From Sphingobium indicum BiD32 (GTDB taxonomy: Bacteria; Pseudomonadota; Alphaproteobacteria; Sphingomonadales; Sphingomonadaceae), in contig NZ_CAVK010000250.1 in NCBI RefSeq assembly GCF_000382885.1, positions 27,053 through 91,052 of the forward strand: DNA of 64,000 nucleotides, in the 5' to 3' direction. Of this stretch, positions 9,793 to 19,150 are shown piece by piece; positions within the stretch are counted from its first letter, which is position 1, and every line of letters begins with the position of its first letter. Position numbers and translations under genes: made by a program. Under the pieces are notes generated by a model. That model searched no databases, was not told the DNA's origin, and saw only the letters and a list, made by a program, of their open reading frames with translations.

Positions 9793-11073
9793 CTACGGGG
9801 TGGCCGAAAGGTCGGGACGGGGGGGCGACACGGGCGCTGGCGCGGCATGGATCACCCGCTGGGGATAGGGGATGATGATGCCATTATCCCTGAACAGGTG
9901 CCAAAGCCGGTTGAGGACGTCCGACTTCACATTGCTGACGCCGCCCTCCGGGTCGCTGATCCACACCAATATCTCATGATCGACACGGCTGTCGCCAAAG
10001 CCGATCAGCCAGACATTGGGTTCGGGCTCGCGCAGCACCCGCTGGCAATCCAGCGCGGCCTGCCGCATCAGGCTTTGCGCCAGCGTCAGGTCGCAATCAT
10101 AGCCCACCCCCACCGGGATGCGGACGCGGACATTGCGGTCGGAATAGGACCAGTTCTCCACCTCCTGCGTCATCAGATTCTCGTTGGGGATCAGATGCTC
10201 CTTGCCGTCGCGGGTGATGACGCTGACGGCGCGGACGCCGATCTTGTTCACCCAGCCGAAACTGTCGCCCACGACGATGACGTCGCCCGGCTTGATCGAC
10301 CGGTCCATCAGCAGGATGATCCCGGCGATGAGGTTACCGAAGGTCTTTTGCAGGCCAAAGCCGACGGCCAGACCCAGCGCGCCGGAAAAGACGGCAAAGG
10401 CGGTGAGGTCGATGCCGAGCAGATCGACGCCGATGAAGAAGGCGGCGACGATCACGGCGATGGCGGCGAGTTTTTGCGCCAGCAGCTTCTGGGTCGGATC
10501 GAAGCCGTCGGTATGGTCGATCGACCGGCCGATCAGCCGGTTGGCGAGGCGGACGAGGGCGAAGAGGGCGACGCAGGTGGCCGCGATCGACAGTAGACCG
10601 AGCAGGGTGACGCGCCGTTTGCCCAGGCTGATGCCGACCGTATCGAGCATCGCGCCGACCGGGGCCAGGCCGCCGCTGGTGCCCGACACGATGCTGAGGA
10701 ACAGCAGCAGGGCGAGCGGCAACGCTGCCCAGCGCGGGATGGCGAGGGTGCGCAGCGCATAGGCGGCAAGCAGGGCGACCGAGAGGCCAAGGCCGATGCC
10801 CAGGATCAGGTGGCCGACCGAGGCGTGGGGCCAGAAGGCGGCGGCGATGCCGATCAGCAGCGCCGACAGCGCATAGCGCAGCATCGCCCGCAGCCGCTGG
10901 GTGAAGGCTGGACCCATGACATGGGTACGCGGATGCAGGCGGGGGGCGATGAAGCGGGCGAAACCGGCCGCAGCGAGATGGAGCAGCAGGGCAAATGCCA
11001 GCGCGATCAGCGGATGGATGATGCCGCTGTCGTCGGGCACATGGGCCAGAAGCCAGTCGATGCCGGGCATCAT
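9793..11073 (-). CDS. Mechanosensitive ion channel, MscS family
   Basis: A 426-residue inner-membrane protein with about five hydrophobic helices before the conserved MscS pore helix (GALGLAVGFGLQKTFGNLIAG). The beta domain follows (IKPGDVIVVGDSFGWVNKIGVRAV, then PNENLMTQEVENWS). It should open under hypo-osmotic stress to release solutes. It has more N-terminal helices than E. coli MscS, as in many proteobacterial paralogues. It lies 3 bases after the metC stop on the same strand and is probably in that operon. Confidence 0.93.
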   Translation of the reverse strand: MMPGIDWLLAHVPDDSGIIHPLIALAFALLLHLAAAGFARFIAPRLHPRTHVMGPAFTQRLRAMLRYALSALLIGIAAAFWPHASVGHLILGIGLGLSVALLAAYALRTLAIPRWAALPLALLLFLSIVSGTSGGLAPVGAMLDTVGISLGKRRVTLLGLLSIAATCVALFALVRLANRLIGRSIDHTDGFDPTQKLLAQKLAAIAVIVAAFFIGVDLLGIDLTAFAVFSGALGLAVGFGLQKTFGNLIAGIILLMDRSIKPGDVIVVGDSFGWVNKIGVRAVSVITRDGKEHLIPNENLMTQEVENWSYSDRNVRVRIPVGVGYDCDLTLAQSLMRQAALDCQRVLREPEPNVWLIGFGDSRVDHEILVWISDPEGGVSNVKSDVLNRLWHLFRDNGIIIPYPQRVIHAAPAPVSPPRPDLSATP

Positions 11074-11076
11074 CCC

Positions 11077-12297
11077 CTAGCCCCCGTCGCGGACGGCGCG
11101 GAAGCGGGCGAGGCCCGCGTCGAGATCGGTGATCAGGTCGGCGGGATCTTCCAGCCCGATATGAAGGCGGACGGCCGGGCCTTGCGCCTCCCACTTCGTC
11201 GCGCTGCGGTAGCGGGCGGGGTCGATGGGGAGGGCGAGGCTTTCAAAGCCGCCCCAGCTATAGCCGATGCCGAAATGGGCAAGCCCGTCGATCAGCGCGG
11301 CGCGGGCGGCGTCGTCTCCACCGCTGAGAACGAAGCTGAACAGGCCGGTCGCTCCGCTGAAATCGCGTTGCCAGATTGCGTGGCCGGGGCAGTCGGGCAA
11401 AGCGGGGTGGAGGACGCGGGCGACCTCTGGCTGGTCCTTCAGCCAATGGGCGATGGCAAGGGCGCTGTCCTGATGCTGCTTCAGGCGCACGCCCAGAGTG
11501 CGCAGGCCGCGCGAGGCGAGCCAGGCGTCGTCGGGGCTGACCATCTGGCCCAGCAGATAGGCGGTCTGGCGTATCTTGGCGAACCAATGGTCATTGGCGG
11601 TGACGCTGCCCATCATGACGTCGCTATGGCCGACAATATATTTGGTACAGGCCAGGATGGCGATATCGACGCCGTGGGACAGGGCCGGGAAAAAGAGCGG
11701 GGTCGCCCATGTATTGTCAGCCAGGGTGACGACGCCATGCTGGCGGGCCAGCGCGGTGATGGCGGGGATGTCCTGCACCTCGAAGGTCAGGCTGCCGGGG
11801 CTTTCCAGGAAGAGGGCGCGGACCTTCTCATCGGCTAAGCCGACACTGAGCTGGACAATGTCACAGGAATCGTAAAATATCGTTTCGATACCGTAATTAT
11901 CCAGCATTTGCGTGCAGAAATTGCGGGTCGGGTCATAGGCGCTGTCGACCATCAACAATTTGTCGCCCGGTTTCAGTACCGCCATCAACGCGCAGGCAAT
12001 GGCCGCGACGCCCGACGGGAACAGCATCGTGCCCGCCGCGCCCGGCTCCATTTCGGTGAGCGCGTCGGCCAGGCTCCAGGCAGTCGGCGTCCCCTTGCGC
12101 CCGTAGAAGAGCCGTTCATGCGTGCTGCTGCCCGCCGCGCGGCGCAGATGGGCGACGTCATCATAGAGGATGGTCGATGCGCGCCAGACCGGCGGGCTGA
12201 CGATCGCGCCGGGCTGGCCGGGCATACCGGTCCATTCGGGCTTGCGCCCCGCCTGCGCCAATTTGGTCAGCGGCTTGCGGTCATCGCTATCGCTCAT
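11077..12297 (-). CDS. metC: Cystathionine beta-lyase
   Basis: A 406-residue PLP enzyme of the Cys/Met metabolism family, expected to split cystathionine into homocysteine, pyruvate and ammonia. The PLP-lysine is Lys219 in CTKYIVGHSDVMMG; Asp194 in LADNTWATP should contact the pyridine nitrogen. MetC-like features (VDSAYDPTRNF, the HSDVMMG context) favour beta-lyase over gamma-synthase. Its ATG overlaps the stop of sseA by 4 bases, indicating translational coupling of two sulfur-metabolism genes. Confidence 0.92.
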   Translation of the reverse strand: MSDSDDRKPLTKLAQAGRKPEWTGMPGQPGAIVSPPVWRASTILYDDVAHLRRAAGSSTHERLFYGRKGTPTAWSLADALTEMEPGAAGTMLFPSGVAAIACALMAVLKPGDKLLMVDSAYDPTRNFCTQMLDNYGIETIFYDSCDIVQLSVGLADEKVRALFLESPGSLTFEVQDIPAITALARQHGVVTLADNTWATPLFFPALSHGVDIAILACTKYIVGHSDVMMGSVTANDHWFAKIRQTAYLLGQMVSPDDAWLASRGLRTLGVRLKQHQDSALAIAHWLKDQPEVARVLHPALPDCPGHAIWQRDFSGATGLFSFVLSGGDDAARAALIDGLAHFGIGYSWGGFESLALPIDPARYRSATKWEAQGPAVRLHIGLEDPADLITDLDAGLARFRAVRDGG

Positions 12298-13139
12298 GCC
12301 GGGCCGGTCGCCTTGGGCGTGGCGGGATCAAAGCCCCATTCCGACCAGCTGCCGTCATAGAGGGTGACGTCGCGCTGCCCCAGCAGTTCGAGGCCCGCCA
12401 GCAGGATGGCGGCGGTGACGCCGCTGCCGCAGGTGGTGATGACCGGGCGGCCGAGGTCGATCCCGGCATCCGTGACCAGCTGGCGCAGGGCGTCGCCGGT
12501 TTTCATACTGTTGTCCGGGTTGAACAGGGCGGAGGAGGGCAGGTTGCGCGATCCGGGGATATGGCCCGATGCCATGCCGGGTCGGGGTTCGGCTTCCTCC
12601 CCGGTAAAGCGCCCTGCACCACGGGCGTCCAGCGCCTGGGCTTCGTGGGTCGCGAGATTGGCGATCAGGTCGGCTTTGCTGCGGACCTGTCCGGGCGCGC
12701 GGCGGGCGATGGCGTTGCCGGGCGTAGGCGTGACTGGAGCGGTTTCGGTAGCACGGCCCTCCGCCACCCATTTGGGCAACCCGCCGTCCAGGATCGCGGC
12801 GGACGCGCCCAGACCGTAGAGCCGCATCATCCACCAGCCGCGCGCGGCGCTGTGGGTGGGGCTGTTGTCATAGACGATGATGCGGCTGTCGGCGTTGATG
12901 CCCAGCGCCTGCGCGCGCTGGGTCATCAGCGCGTCTGGCGGCAGCATCCCCGGCGTCGGATCGTCGGGATCGTTGAGGCTGGGCAGGTCCATGAAGGTCG
13001 CGCCGGGGATATGGGCGGCGTCAAATTCGGCGCGCGGGTCGCGCGGGGTGCCGGGCAGGAACAGGCTGGCGTCCAGGATGCACAGGTCCGGCTTGCCCAG
13101 TTCTGCGGCCAGCCAGTCGGTTGAAACGAGAATATCCAT
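12294..13139 (-). CDS. sseA: 3-mercaptopyruvate sulfurtransferase
   Basis: A 281-residue tandem-rhodanese enzyme that moves sulfur from 3-mercaptopyruvate to thiol acceptors or cyanide. The second domain carries the mercaptopyruvate-type loop CGSGVTA with Cys237 as persulfide site; thiosulfate rhodaneses instead have CRKGVTA. The first domain keeps DNSPTHSAARGWWM. ATG 13139 gives the usual length; a longer in-frame reading to 13412 adds a low-complexity, non-homologous extension. It is the first gene of the sseA-metC(-mscS) unit. Confidence 0.93.
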   Translation of the reverse strand: MDILVSTDWLAAELGKPDLCILDASLFLPGTPRDPRAEFDAAHIPGATFMDLPSLNDPDDPTPGMLPPDALMTQRAQALGINADSRIIVYDNSPTHSAARGWWMMRLYGLGASAAILDGGLPKWVAEGRATETAPVTPTPGNAIARRAPGQVRSKADLIANLATHEAQALDARGAGRFTGEEAEPRPGMASGHIPGSRNLPSSALFNPDNSMKTGDALRQLVTDAGIDLGRPVITTCGSGVTAAILLAGLELLGQRDVTLYDGSWSEWGFDPATPKATGPA

Positions 13140-13212
13140 GCAATGCCCTTTGGCCTGATTTCCTGCGCTACAGCCTGTTAGTAGGACGCACAGCCAAGGC
13201 TGGAAAGGGGGA

Positions 13213-14436
13213 TCAGGATGGAACCAGTTCGCCCGCGGTGCGGGTGGCGGCGCGGCGATATTGGCGCGGCCCCTGGTCAAGGCGGAAGGGGGCGAGCCGG
13301 TCGGCGGGTGGTTCCTGTTCCTGCCCCAATATGAATGCGCGGGCGGTGCGGCCATGATCTCGTGGCTCAGCCTCCTCCGGTCCCCAGCGATAGCTGGCGT
13401 CAAAGGCGGCAAGCGGGATCAGCAGGCTGCGCTGGCCCATGGTCACCGGCACGATCTGGTCGGGCATCAGCCGCAGTTCGCCGGTCAGCCGCCTTGTTTC
13501 GCCGGGCATGATCGACACGGCGGCATGGAGTGGCAGGCCGCTCTGCCGGGCGAAGAAGGACTGGAGCAGCGTCTGCTGCTCTGCCCCGGCATTGCCTATG
13601 ATGCCGCGCACCAGCACGTCCTGCGCCGGGGTGTCGCCGCGATTGTGGAGCAGCAATGTGTAGCCGATGGTCATGCCCATCAGCGAATAGCGCGCCTGAG
13701 TGATGTCCAGCGCCATGTCGAGCCACGGGCGGTCAGGCGCGTCGGGGATGGCGGTGACGGGCGCGGGTTCGGGCGGCGCGGTATTTGGGGCGGGAGCAGG
13801 TTCGGGCGGGATTGGAACGGCGACCGGTGCGGGCGGCGCGATCTCTACATCGGCTTCGTCCTGCGCTGGCTGGCGACGCCGGCGCAGCAGGCGCGCTGCG
13901 GCGAGCGCCAGCAGCGCGAGCGCACCGCCGATGATCAAGGGCCAGGGCGTGGCGCCGGTGGGGGCGGTGGCGGGCGAAAGCGGCGCTTCCTCTGGCGCGG
14001 GAGCGGCAGGGGTGGGCGCAGGTTCCGGTACGGGCCGTGGCACTTGCGCAGGGGCCGTGACCAGGCTGCTTTGGTTATCGGGTGCTGCGCGTTCCGCTTG
14101 TGCCGCCGGGCGTGGGGCAGGCTGTGCCGGGGTGGCGCGTGGCGCAGGTGCAGGCGTGGGAGCAGCGCGCTGGGCCGGTGCTTGTCGTGCAGGCTGGACG
14201 GGCGCGGGCGTCGGGGTCGGCGTGATTGTCGGCGCGACGACCGGCGGTGGTGCTGTAGTCGTCGCGGGCGCGCGGAACACGTCAAGTTCCGGGCCTTGCT
14301 GGCGGGGATTGGCGGGCTGCGGCGGGCTGGAAGGGGGCAGGGTAAAGACCGGCGCGGCCTCCTCCGCCTGCTGGGCGTGGGCTGGCAGCGTCAGCAGCAA
14401 CGACGCGGCGAAAAGAAACGAACGATGATACCCCAT
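13213..14436 (-). CDS. Proline/alanine-rich single-pass membrane protein, unknown function
   Basis: A 407-residue protein starting with a signal peptide (MGYHRSFLFAASLLLTLPAHAQ). A long Pro/Ala/Thr-rich low-complexity region (about residues 25-165) precedes one transmembrane helix (PLIIGGALALLALAAARLL) and an Arg-rich stop-transfer. After another Pro-rich linker comes a folded C-terminal domain of about 170 residues containing RPWLDMALDITQARYSLMG, which looks like a beta-sandwich. The start at 14436 gives the signal peptide; the reading frame runs further upstream to 14508. I do not recognise a named family. Confidence 0.75.
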   Translation of the reverse strand: MGYHRSFLFAASLLLTLPAHAQQAEEAAPVFTLPPSSPPQPANPRQQGPELDVFRAPATTTAPPPVVAPTITPTPTPAPVQPARQAPAQRAAPTPAPAPRATPAQPAPRPAAQAERAAPDNQSSLVTAPAQVPRPVPEPAPTPAAPAPEEAPLSPATAPTGATPWPLIIGGALALLALAAARLLRRRRQPAQDEADVEIAPPAPVAVPIPPEPAPAPNTAPPEPAPVTAIPDAPDRPWLDMALDITQARYSLMGMTIGYTLLLHNRGDTPAQDVLVRGIIGNAGAEQQTLLQSFFARQSGLPLHAAVSIMPGETRRLTGELRLMPDQIVPVTMGQRSLLIPLAAFDASYRWGPEEAEPRDHGRTARAFILGQEQEPPADRLAPFRLDQGPRQYRRAATRTAGELVPS

Positions 14437-14525
14437 GGGCTGAGCCAAGGCACAAGACGGGCTGAACGGCAAGTGAACAATGAGAAGCCGATGACACCAG
14501 CCGTGCAATCGCGTAGGGCAGCGGC

Positions 14526-14987
14526 ATGACCGACCCTGCCATGACCCCGCTCCATCTGGGCCAGACCAGCGCCCTGCCCACCCGCCCCGAAGAGGCGGTG
14601 CTGGATTATGTCCCCAACCCCCGCCCCGGCCGCACCTATCTGGTGCGCTTTGCCGTACCGGAATTTACTTCGCTCTGCCCGGTGACGGGCCAGCCCGATT
14701 TCGCTCATCTGGTGATCGACTATGCGCCCGGCGACACGATCGTCGAATCCAAGTCGCTGAAACTGTTTCTGGGGTCGTTCCGCAACCATGCCGCCTTTCA
14801 CGAAGATTGCACCGTGGGGATCGGCGAACGGCTGTTTACCGAGATGAAGCCGGTGTGGCTGCGCATCGGCGGCTACTGGTATCCGCGCGGGGGCATCCCC
14901 ATCGATGTGTTCTGGCAATCGGGCGCACCGCCGCAGGATTTGTGGCTGCCCTCACAGGATGTGCCGGGCTATCGCGGGCGGGGGTGA
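14526..14987 (+). CDS. queF: NADPH-dependent 7-cyano-7-deazaguanine reductase (type I QueF)
   Basis: A 153-residue single-domain enzyme reducing preQ0 to preQ1 in queuosine tRNA modification. The nucleophile is Cys51 in [14 protein letters not shown], with Asp58 as proton donor; the family motif ESKSLK is at residues 74-79. Length fits the short unimodular subfamily. No other que gene is nearby. Confidence 0.96.
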   Translation: MTDPAMTPLHLGQTSALPTRPEEAVLDYVPNPRPGRTYLVRFAVPEFTSLCPVTGQPDFAHLVIDYAPGDTIVESKSLKLFLGSFRNHAAFHEDCTVGIGERLFTEMKPVWLRIGGYWYPRGGIPIDVFWQSGAPPQDLWLPSQDVPGYRGRG

Positions 14988-15005
14988 GGTTGCCATCTTG
15001 CACGT

Positions 15006-15101
15006 CGTCATCCTGAACTTGTTTCAGGATCCATTGGCGCAAGCGTCGTTCAAATGGGCCAAAGCTAGCGCGAATGGATCCTGACTTTCGTCAGGATGAC
15101 G
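15006..15101. repeat. Paired inverted repeat element of sphingomonad type
   Basis: Two related segments, 15006-15034 and 15074-15101, are near reverse complements (CGTCATCCTGA... and ...TCAGGATGACG). Each is also a small hairpin by itself (ATCCTGAA/TTCAGGAT and ATCCTGAC/GTCAGGAT). The pair occupies most of the 292-base gap between queF and the aminopeptidase gene. Elements of this form recur between genes in sphingomonads. Nothing else coding is visible in the gap. Confidence 0.75.
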
Positions 15102-15279
15102 AGGATATAAAGCATCACTTGTGTTTCCTGTTGGACGAACGGTCAACAGGGTTCGACCAGCGACATTGTAATACCATATCATGGCGTGACCGATGCAGCG
15201 AAACGGGCTATTTGACGTTTCATCACGGTGCCGGTCCGATCGGGCGGTGCCTGCCTGACGTGTCGGAGTCTGAAACCCT

Positions 15280-17931
15280 ATGTCGCTTGCCAAAATCCTG
15301 CCGCTGCTGATCGCGGCCGCGCCCATCGCCCTTGCCACCCCTGTGCTGGCACAAGCTGGCCCTTTGGCTGGTCCGGCGGCGGGCATCACCACCCAATTGC
15401 CGCGCGGCGCGGCGCCGGGCCATTATGCGATTGAAGTGACGCCCGATGCGGCGAACCTTACATTCACCGGCAAGGTGACGATCGACGTCATGGTCAGCAC
15501 GGCGATGCCCGCGCTGGTCCTCAACGCCGCCGATTTGACTTTCGGCGACGTCATGTTGACCCCGGCCAAGGGGAAGCCGATCAAGGGCATGGCGAAGGTC
15601 GATGCCGATGCGCAGACGGTGACGCTGGATTTCGGCAAGCCTCTGGTTCCGGGCCAATATAAGCTCGCCATCGCCTATGCCGGTGTCATCAACACGCAGG
15701 CGAACGGGCTGTTCGCGCTCGACTACACCAATAATGAAGGCCAGGCGAAGCGCGCGCTGTTCACCCAGTTTGAGGCACCCGACGCCCGCCGCTTCGTGCC
15801 GAGCTGGGACGAGCCAAGCTATAAGGCGACGTTCGACCTGAGCGCGATCATCCCGACCGGCGAACTGGCGGTCGGCAATATGCCGGTCAAGACGACCAAG
15901 GATCTGGGCGGCGGCAAGACCCAGGTGACGTTCGGCACGTCCCCGAAAATGTCCTCCTATCTGCTCTTCTTCGGCCTGGGCGAACTGGAGCGCGCGACCA
16001 AAATGTCGGGCGCGACCGAAGTGGGCGTGATCACCGGCAAGGGCAATAGCGGCAAGGCGGCGCTGGCGTTTGATGCGTCCGCCAGCATCCTCCCCTGGTT
16101 CAACGATTATTTCGGCACCCCTTATCCGCTGCCCAAGCTCGACAATGTCGCGGGGCCGGGCCAGAGCCAGTTTTTCAGCGCGATGGAGAATTGGGGCGCG
16201 ATCTTCACCTTCGAGCGCGCCTTGCTGGTCGATCCACGCTTCACATCCGAAGCGACCAAGCGGCGCATCTATGAAACCGTCGCGCATGAAATGGCGCATC
16301 AGTGGTTCGGCGATCTGGTGACGATGGCCTGGTGGGACGATCTGTGGCTGAATGAAGGGTTCGCCAGCTGGATGGCGACCAAGGTGACCGACAAGCTGCA
16401 ACCGGGCTGGGAAATGCTGCTGACCCGCGTTGACGGGCGCGAGGCAGCGATGAGCCTCGATTCGCTGGCGACCACCCACGCGGTGGTGCAGAAAATCACC
16501 ACCGTCGATCAGGTCAATCAGGCGTTCGATGCCATCACCTATCAGAAGGGTGAAGCCGTCATCACCATGCTGGAGGGCTTTGCGGGTGAGGATGTGTGGA
16601 AGAACGGCATCCGCAGCTATATGAAGGCGCACGCCTATGGCAACACGGTGACCGACGATCTGTGGAAGGCGGTCGAGGGCGCGGGGGCCAAGGGGCTGGT
16701 GTCGATCGCCCACGACTTTACCAGCCAGCCGGGCATCCCGCTGGTGACGGTAGACAGCGCCCAATGTCAGGGTGGTCAGACCGTGTTGAGCCTGTCGCAG
16801 GGCGAGTATAGCCGCGATGCGAAGGGCAAGGCGCCGCTCAAATGGAATGTGCCGGTGATGGCGCAGACGATAGGCGGCGCGCCGCAGCGGCTGATCTTGC
16901 AGGGCAAGGGGCAGATGACGCTGCCGGGCTGCGGTGCCTATGTCGTCAATGCCGGGCAGACGGGCTATTATCGCTCACTCTATCCCGCCGCCAATGTGCA
17001 GGCGCTGGCCAAGGATTTCACCAGGCTGGCCAGCATCGACCAGACCGGCCTGCTGGCGGATAATTTCCAGTTGGGTCTGGGTGGCTATCAGCCGATCGGG
17101 CTGGCGCTGGACCTGATCGACGCGGTGCCGGTGACGGCGTCGCCCGCCGTGCTGGCGGAGGTGCCGGGTTATCTGGACAGTGCCTATGTCATGCTGGAAA
17201 GCGACAAGGCGGCACAGGGCCGGGTTGCGGCCTATGCGTCGGCCAAGCTGACCCCGGCGCTGAGCGCGATCGGCTATGACGCGAAGGGCGGGGAAGGGCC
17301 ACAGGTGCCGGTGCTGCGGTCCGCACTGGTGTCCACGCTGGGCGACATGGGCGACAAGGCGGTGGTGGCGGAGGCCGACCGGCGTTTTGCCGCGCTGGCG
17401 AGCGATCCCGCCGCGCTCGACGGGCCGCTGCGCAATGTCTGGCTGGCGATCATTGCCAAGAACGCGGATCAGGCGACCTGGGACAAGCTGCGGGTAATGG
17501 CCAAGGGCGCGAAGAGCGATCTGGAAAAGAGCAGCCTGTTCGCCCTGCTGGGCGCGGCGAAGGATGAGAAGCTGGGTCAGCAAGCGCTCGATCTGGCGCT
17601 GACCGACGAGCCGGGCAAGACGACCAGCGCGGCGATCATCGCGCAGGTCGGGGCCGAGCATCCGATGCTGGCGGTCGATTATGTGCTGGCGCATCGGGCG
17701 CAATATGAGGCGCTGATCGACGTGTCGGCGCGGAGCCAGGCATTGGCGCGGCTGGGCGGCGGATCGGCCGATCCGGCGATGGCGACCAAGCTGGACGCCT
17801 ATGCGACCCAATATCTGACCCCCGAATCGCGCAAGGTGGTGGACCGCGCGATCGCCGCGATCAAGACGCGGATCGAGACGCGCAGCCGGTTGAAGGCACC
17901 GCTGGCGGCCTGGTTTACGGGGAAGAAGTAA
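15280..17931 (+). CDS. M1 family zinc aminopeptidase, secreted
   Basis: An 883-residue metallo-aminopeptidase removing N-terminal residues from peptides. The signal peptide (MSLAKILPLLIAAAPIALATPVLAQ) indicates export, unlike cytoplasmic PepN. Zinc ligands are His336, His340 (HEMAH) and Glu359 (LNEGFASW), with Glu337 as general base. The exopeptidase motif is SAMENWGA, a Ser variant of GAMEN. The C-terminal 350 residues form the helical ERAP1-like domain. A strong hairpin follows the stop codon. Confidence 0.94.
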   Translation: MSLAKILPLLIAAAPIALATPVLAQAGPLAGPAAGITTQLPRGAAPGHYAIEVTPDAANLTFTGKVTIDVMVSTAMPALVLNAADLTFGDVMLTPAKGKPIKGMAKVDADAQTVTLDFGKPLVPGQYKLAIAYAGVINTQANGLFALDYTNNEGQAKRALFTQFEAPDARRFVPSWDEPSYKATFDLSAIIPTGELAVGNMPVKTTKDLGGGKTQVTFGTSPKMSSYLLFFGLGELERATKMSGATEVGVITGKGNSGKAALAFDASASILPWFNDYFGTPYPLPKLDNVAGPGQSQFFSAMENWGAIFTFERALLVDPRFTSEATKRRIYETVAHEMAHQWFGDLVTMAWWDDLWLNEGFASWMATKVTDKLQPGWEMLLTRVDGREAAMSLDSLATTHAVVQKITTVDQVNQAFDAITYQKGEAVITMLEGFAGEDVWKNGIRSYMKAHAYGNTVTDDLWKAVEGAGAKGLVSIAHDFTSQPGIPLVTVDSAQCQGGQTVLSLSQGEYSRDAKGKAPLKWNVPVMAQTIGGAPQRLILQGKGQMTLPGCGAYVVNAGQTGYYRSLYPAANVQALAKDFTRLASIDQTGLLADNFQLGLGGYQPIGLALDLIDAVPVTASPAVLAEVPGYLDSAYVMLESDKAAQGRVAAYASAKLTPALSAIGYDAKGGEGPQVPVLRSALVSTLGDMGDKAVVAEADRRFAALASDPAALDGPLRNVWLAIIAKNADQATWDKLRVMAKGAKSDLEKSSLFALLGAAKDEKLGQQALDLALTDEPGKTTSAAIIAQVGAEHPMLAVDYVLAHRAQYEALIDVSARSQALARLGGGSADPAMATKLDAYATQYLTPESRKVVDRAIAAIKTRIETRSRLKAPLAAWFTGKK

Positions 17932-17940
17932 GGGTTGATA

Positions 17941-17968
17941 TCTCCCCTCCCGCTTGCGGGAGGGGAGA
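17941..17968. terminator. Bidirectional hairpin terminator between convergent genes
   Basis: A perfect 13-bp GC-rich stem (TCTCCCCTCCCGC at 17941-17953 pairing with 17956-17968, loop TT) lies between the converging aminopeptidase and phytase genes. Its purine/pyrimidine-biased form is common in sphingomonad intergenic repeats, so it may be both a repeat and a terminator. Confidence 0.75.
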
Positions 17969-17977
17969 CAAGATTGC

Positions 17978-19066
17978 TTAAAGCCCCATTGCCTTTACGA
18001 TATCGCCCCACGCCACCAGCTTGAAATTCTGCGCTGCTGCCGCATTGTGACCGTCCTGCGCCACAAACAGTCCGCCGGGATAGTTGGGGCCGAAATCGCC
18101 GAGCATCAGGTCGATGCCGTCGGTTTCCTCCGACCCGCCAATCGCGCCGTCAACCACGCGGAAGCGGCCGACATAGGCGTCGTCGGACAGGCGGTAGGCG
18201 ACATAGGCATTGTCGCCCTGGCTGGAGACGAGGACATAGCCGTCCTTCTCGCCCATCGGCGCGATGGCGACGCCTTCGGCATCCATGACCAGATTCTTGC
18301 CGTCGGCGGCTGCGATCTGGACCGGGGTGGTCGGGCCGGTTGCGCGCGCGTCGAAGCGCCAGAGGCCGACATCTTCCTCCGCCACATACAAGCGCCCGGT
18401 GCGATCATCGACGGCGCAGCCTTCCGACTGGGTGCCGAGTTTCAGGGTGCGGACGATGCGGCCGGTGGGTGTCGCGCCGGACGTGTCGAGCGCGACCTGA
18501 TTGATCGTGCCATCCTTCAGCACGATGAAGGCATAGAGGCCTGCCGCGTCGGACCCCATGCAAATGCCATAGGCTTCGCCCGCACCGCCATCGACCGTGC
18601 CCAGCGCGGTCAGTTTGGCGGTGGCGGGGTCGAGCCGGAATAGCGCGATCTTGGCGCTGGTGACGGCATTGCGGTCACTGGCCGCGACCAGAATGCCGCG
18701 CTGGCCATTGATGGTGACGCCATCCTTCAGGTCGACATTATTGACCCGCCCCGCGTCCAGGAAGTCGCGCACCTTGCCGTCAAGGCCATAGACATAAAGA
18801 CCCGCCTTCTTGTCGGTCCCAACGATCAGGCTGGCGGCAGGGTCAGCCGGGTTGCTCCAGATCGCAGGATCGTCCGCCGCATCGGCATTGGTGGTGCCGA
18901 CAGGCGTGGTTTCACCGCGCGCCGTGACGGAGACGGCGGGCGTGGCATTGGCGATACGGACAGCGACCGGGATTTCGGTTTGGGCAGTGGTGCAGGCCGA
19001 TAATGCAATAAAACTGCAATAACAAATCATGGAACTGTAATATTTGTTTCGCGATATAGTCACCAT
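17978..19066 (-). CDS. Beta-propeller phytase (3-phytase)
   Basis: A 362-residue exported enzyme releasing phosphate from phytate, calcium-dependent in this family. The propeller core is recognisable from [35 protein letters not shown]-like sequence and repeated Asp-rich blade motifs ([33 protein letters not shown]). An N-terminal hydrophobic segment ending LSAC suggests a lipoprotein or signal peptide. An AGGAGG lies close before the start at 19066. It is divergent from a TonB receptor gene 84 bases away. Confidence 0.88.
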   Translation of the reverse strand: [362 protein letters not shown]

Positions 19067-19150
19067 TGCCTCCTAGCGGCCCATTATGCCGGGCTAGATA
19101 CAAGAGATAGCCCACTGGTCAATGTATCTGTTAAATAACAGGGGGAATAT

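Noticed and set aside
15223..16764. 513-residue minus-strand frame
   Set aside because: Antisense to the M1 aminopeptidase with its HEMAH zinc motif; composition rich in Arg, His and Gly is typical of a shadow frame.
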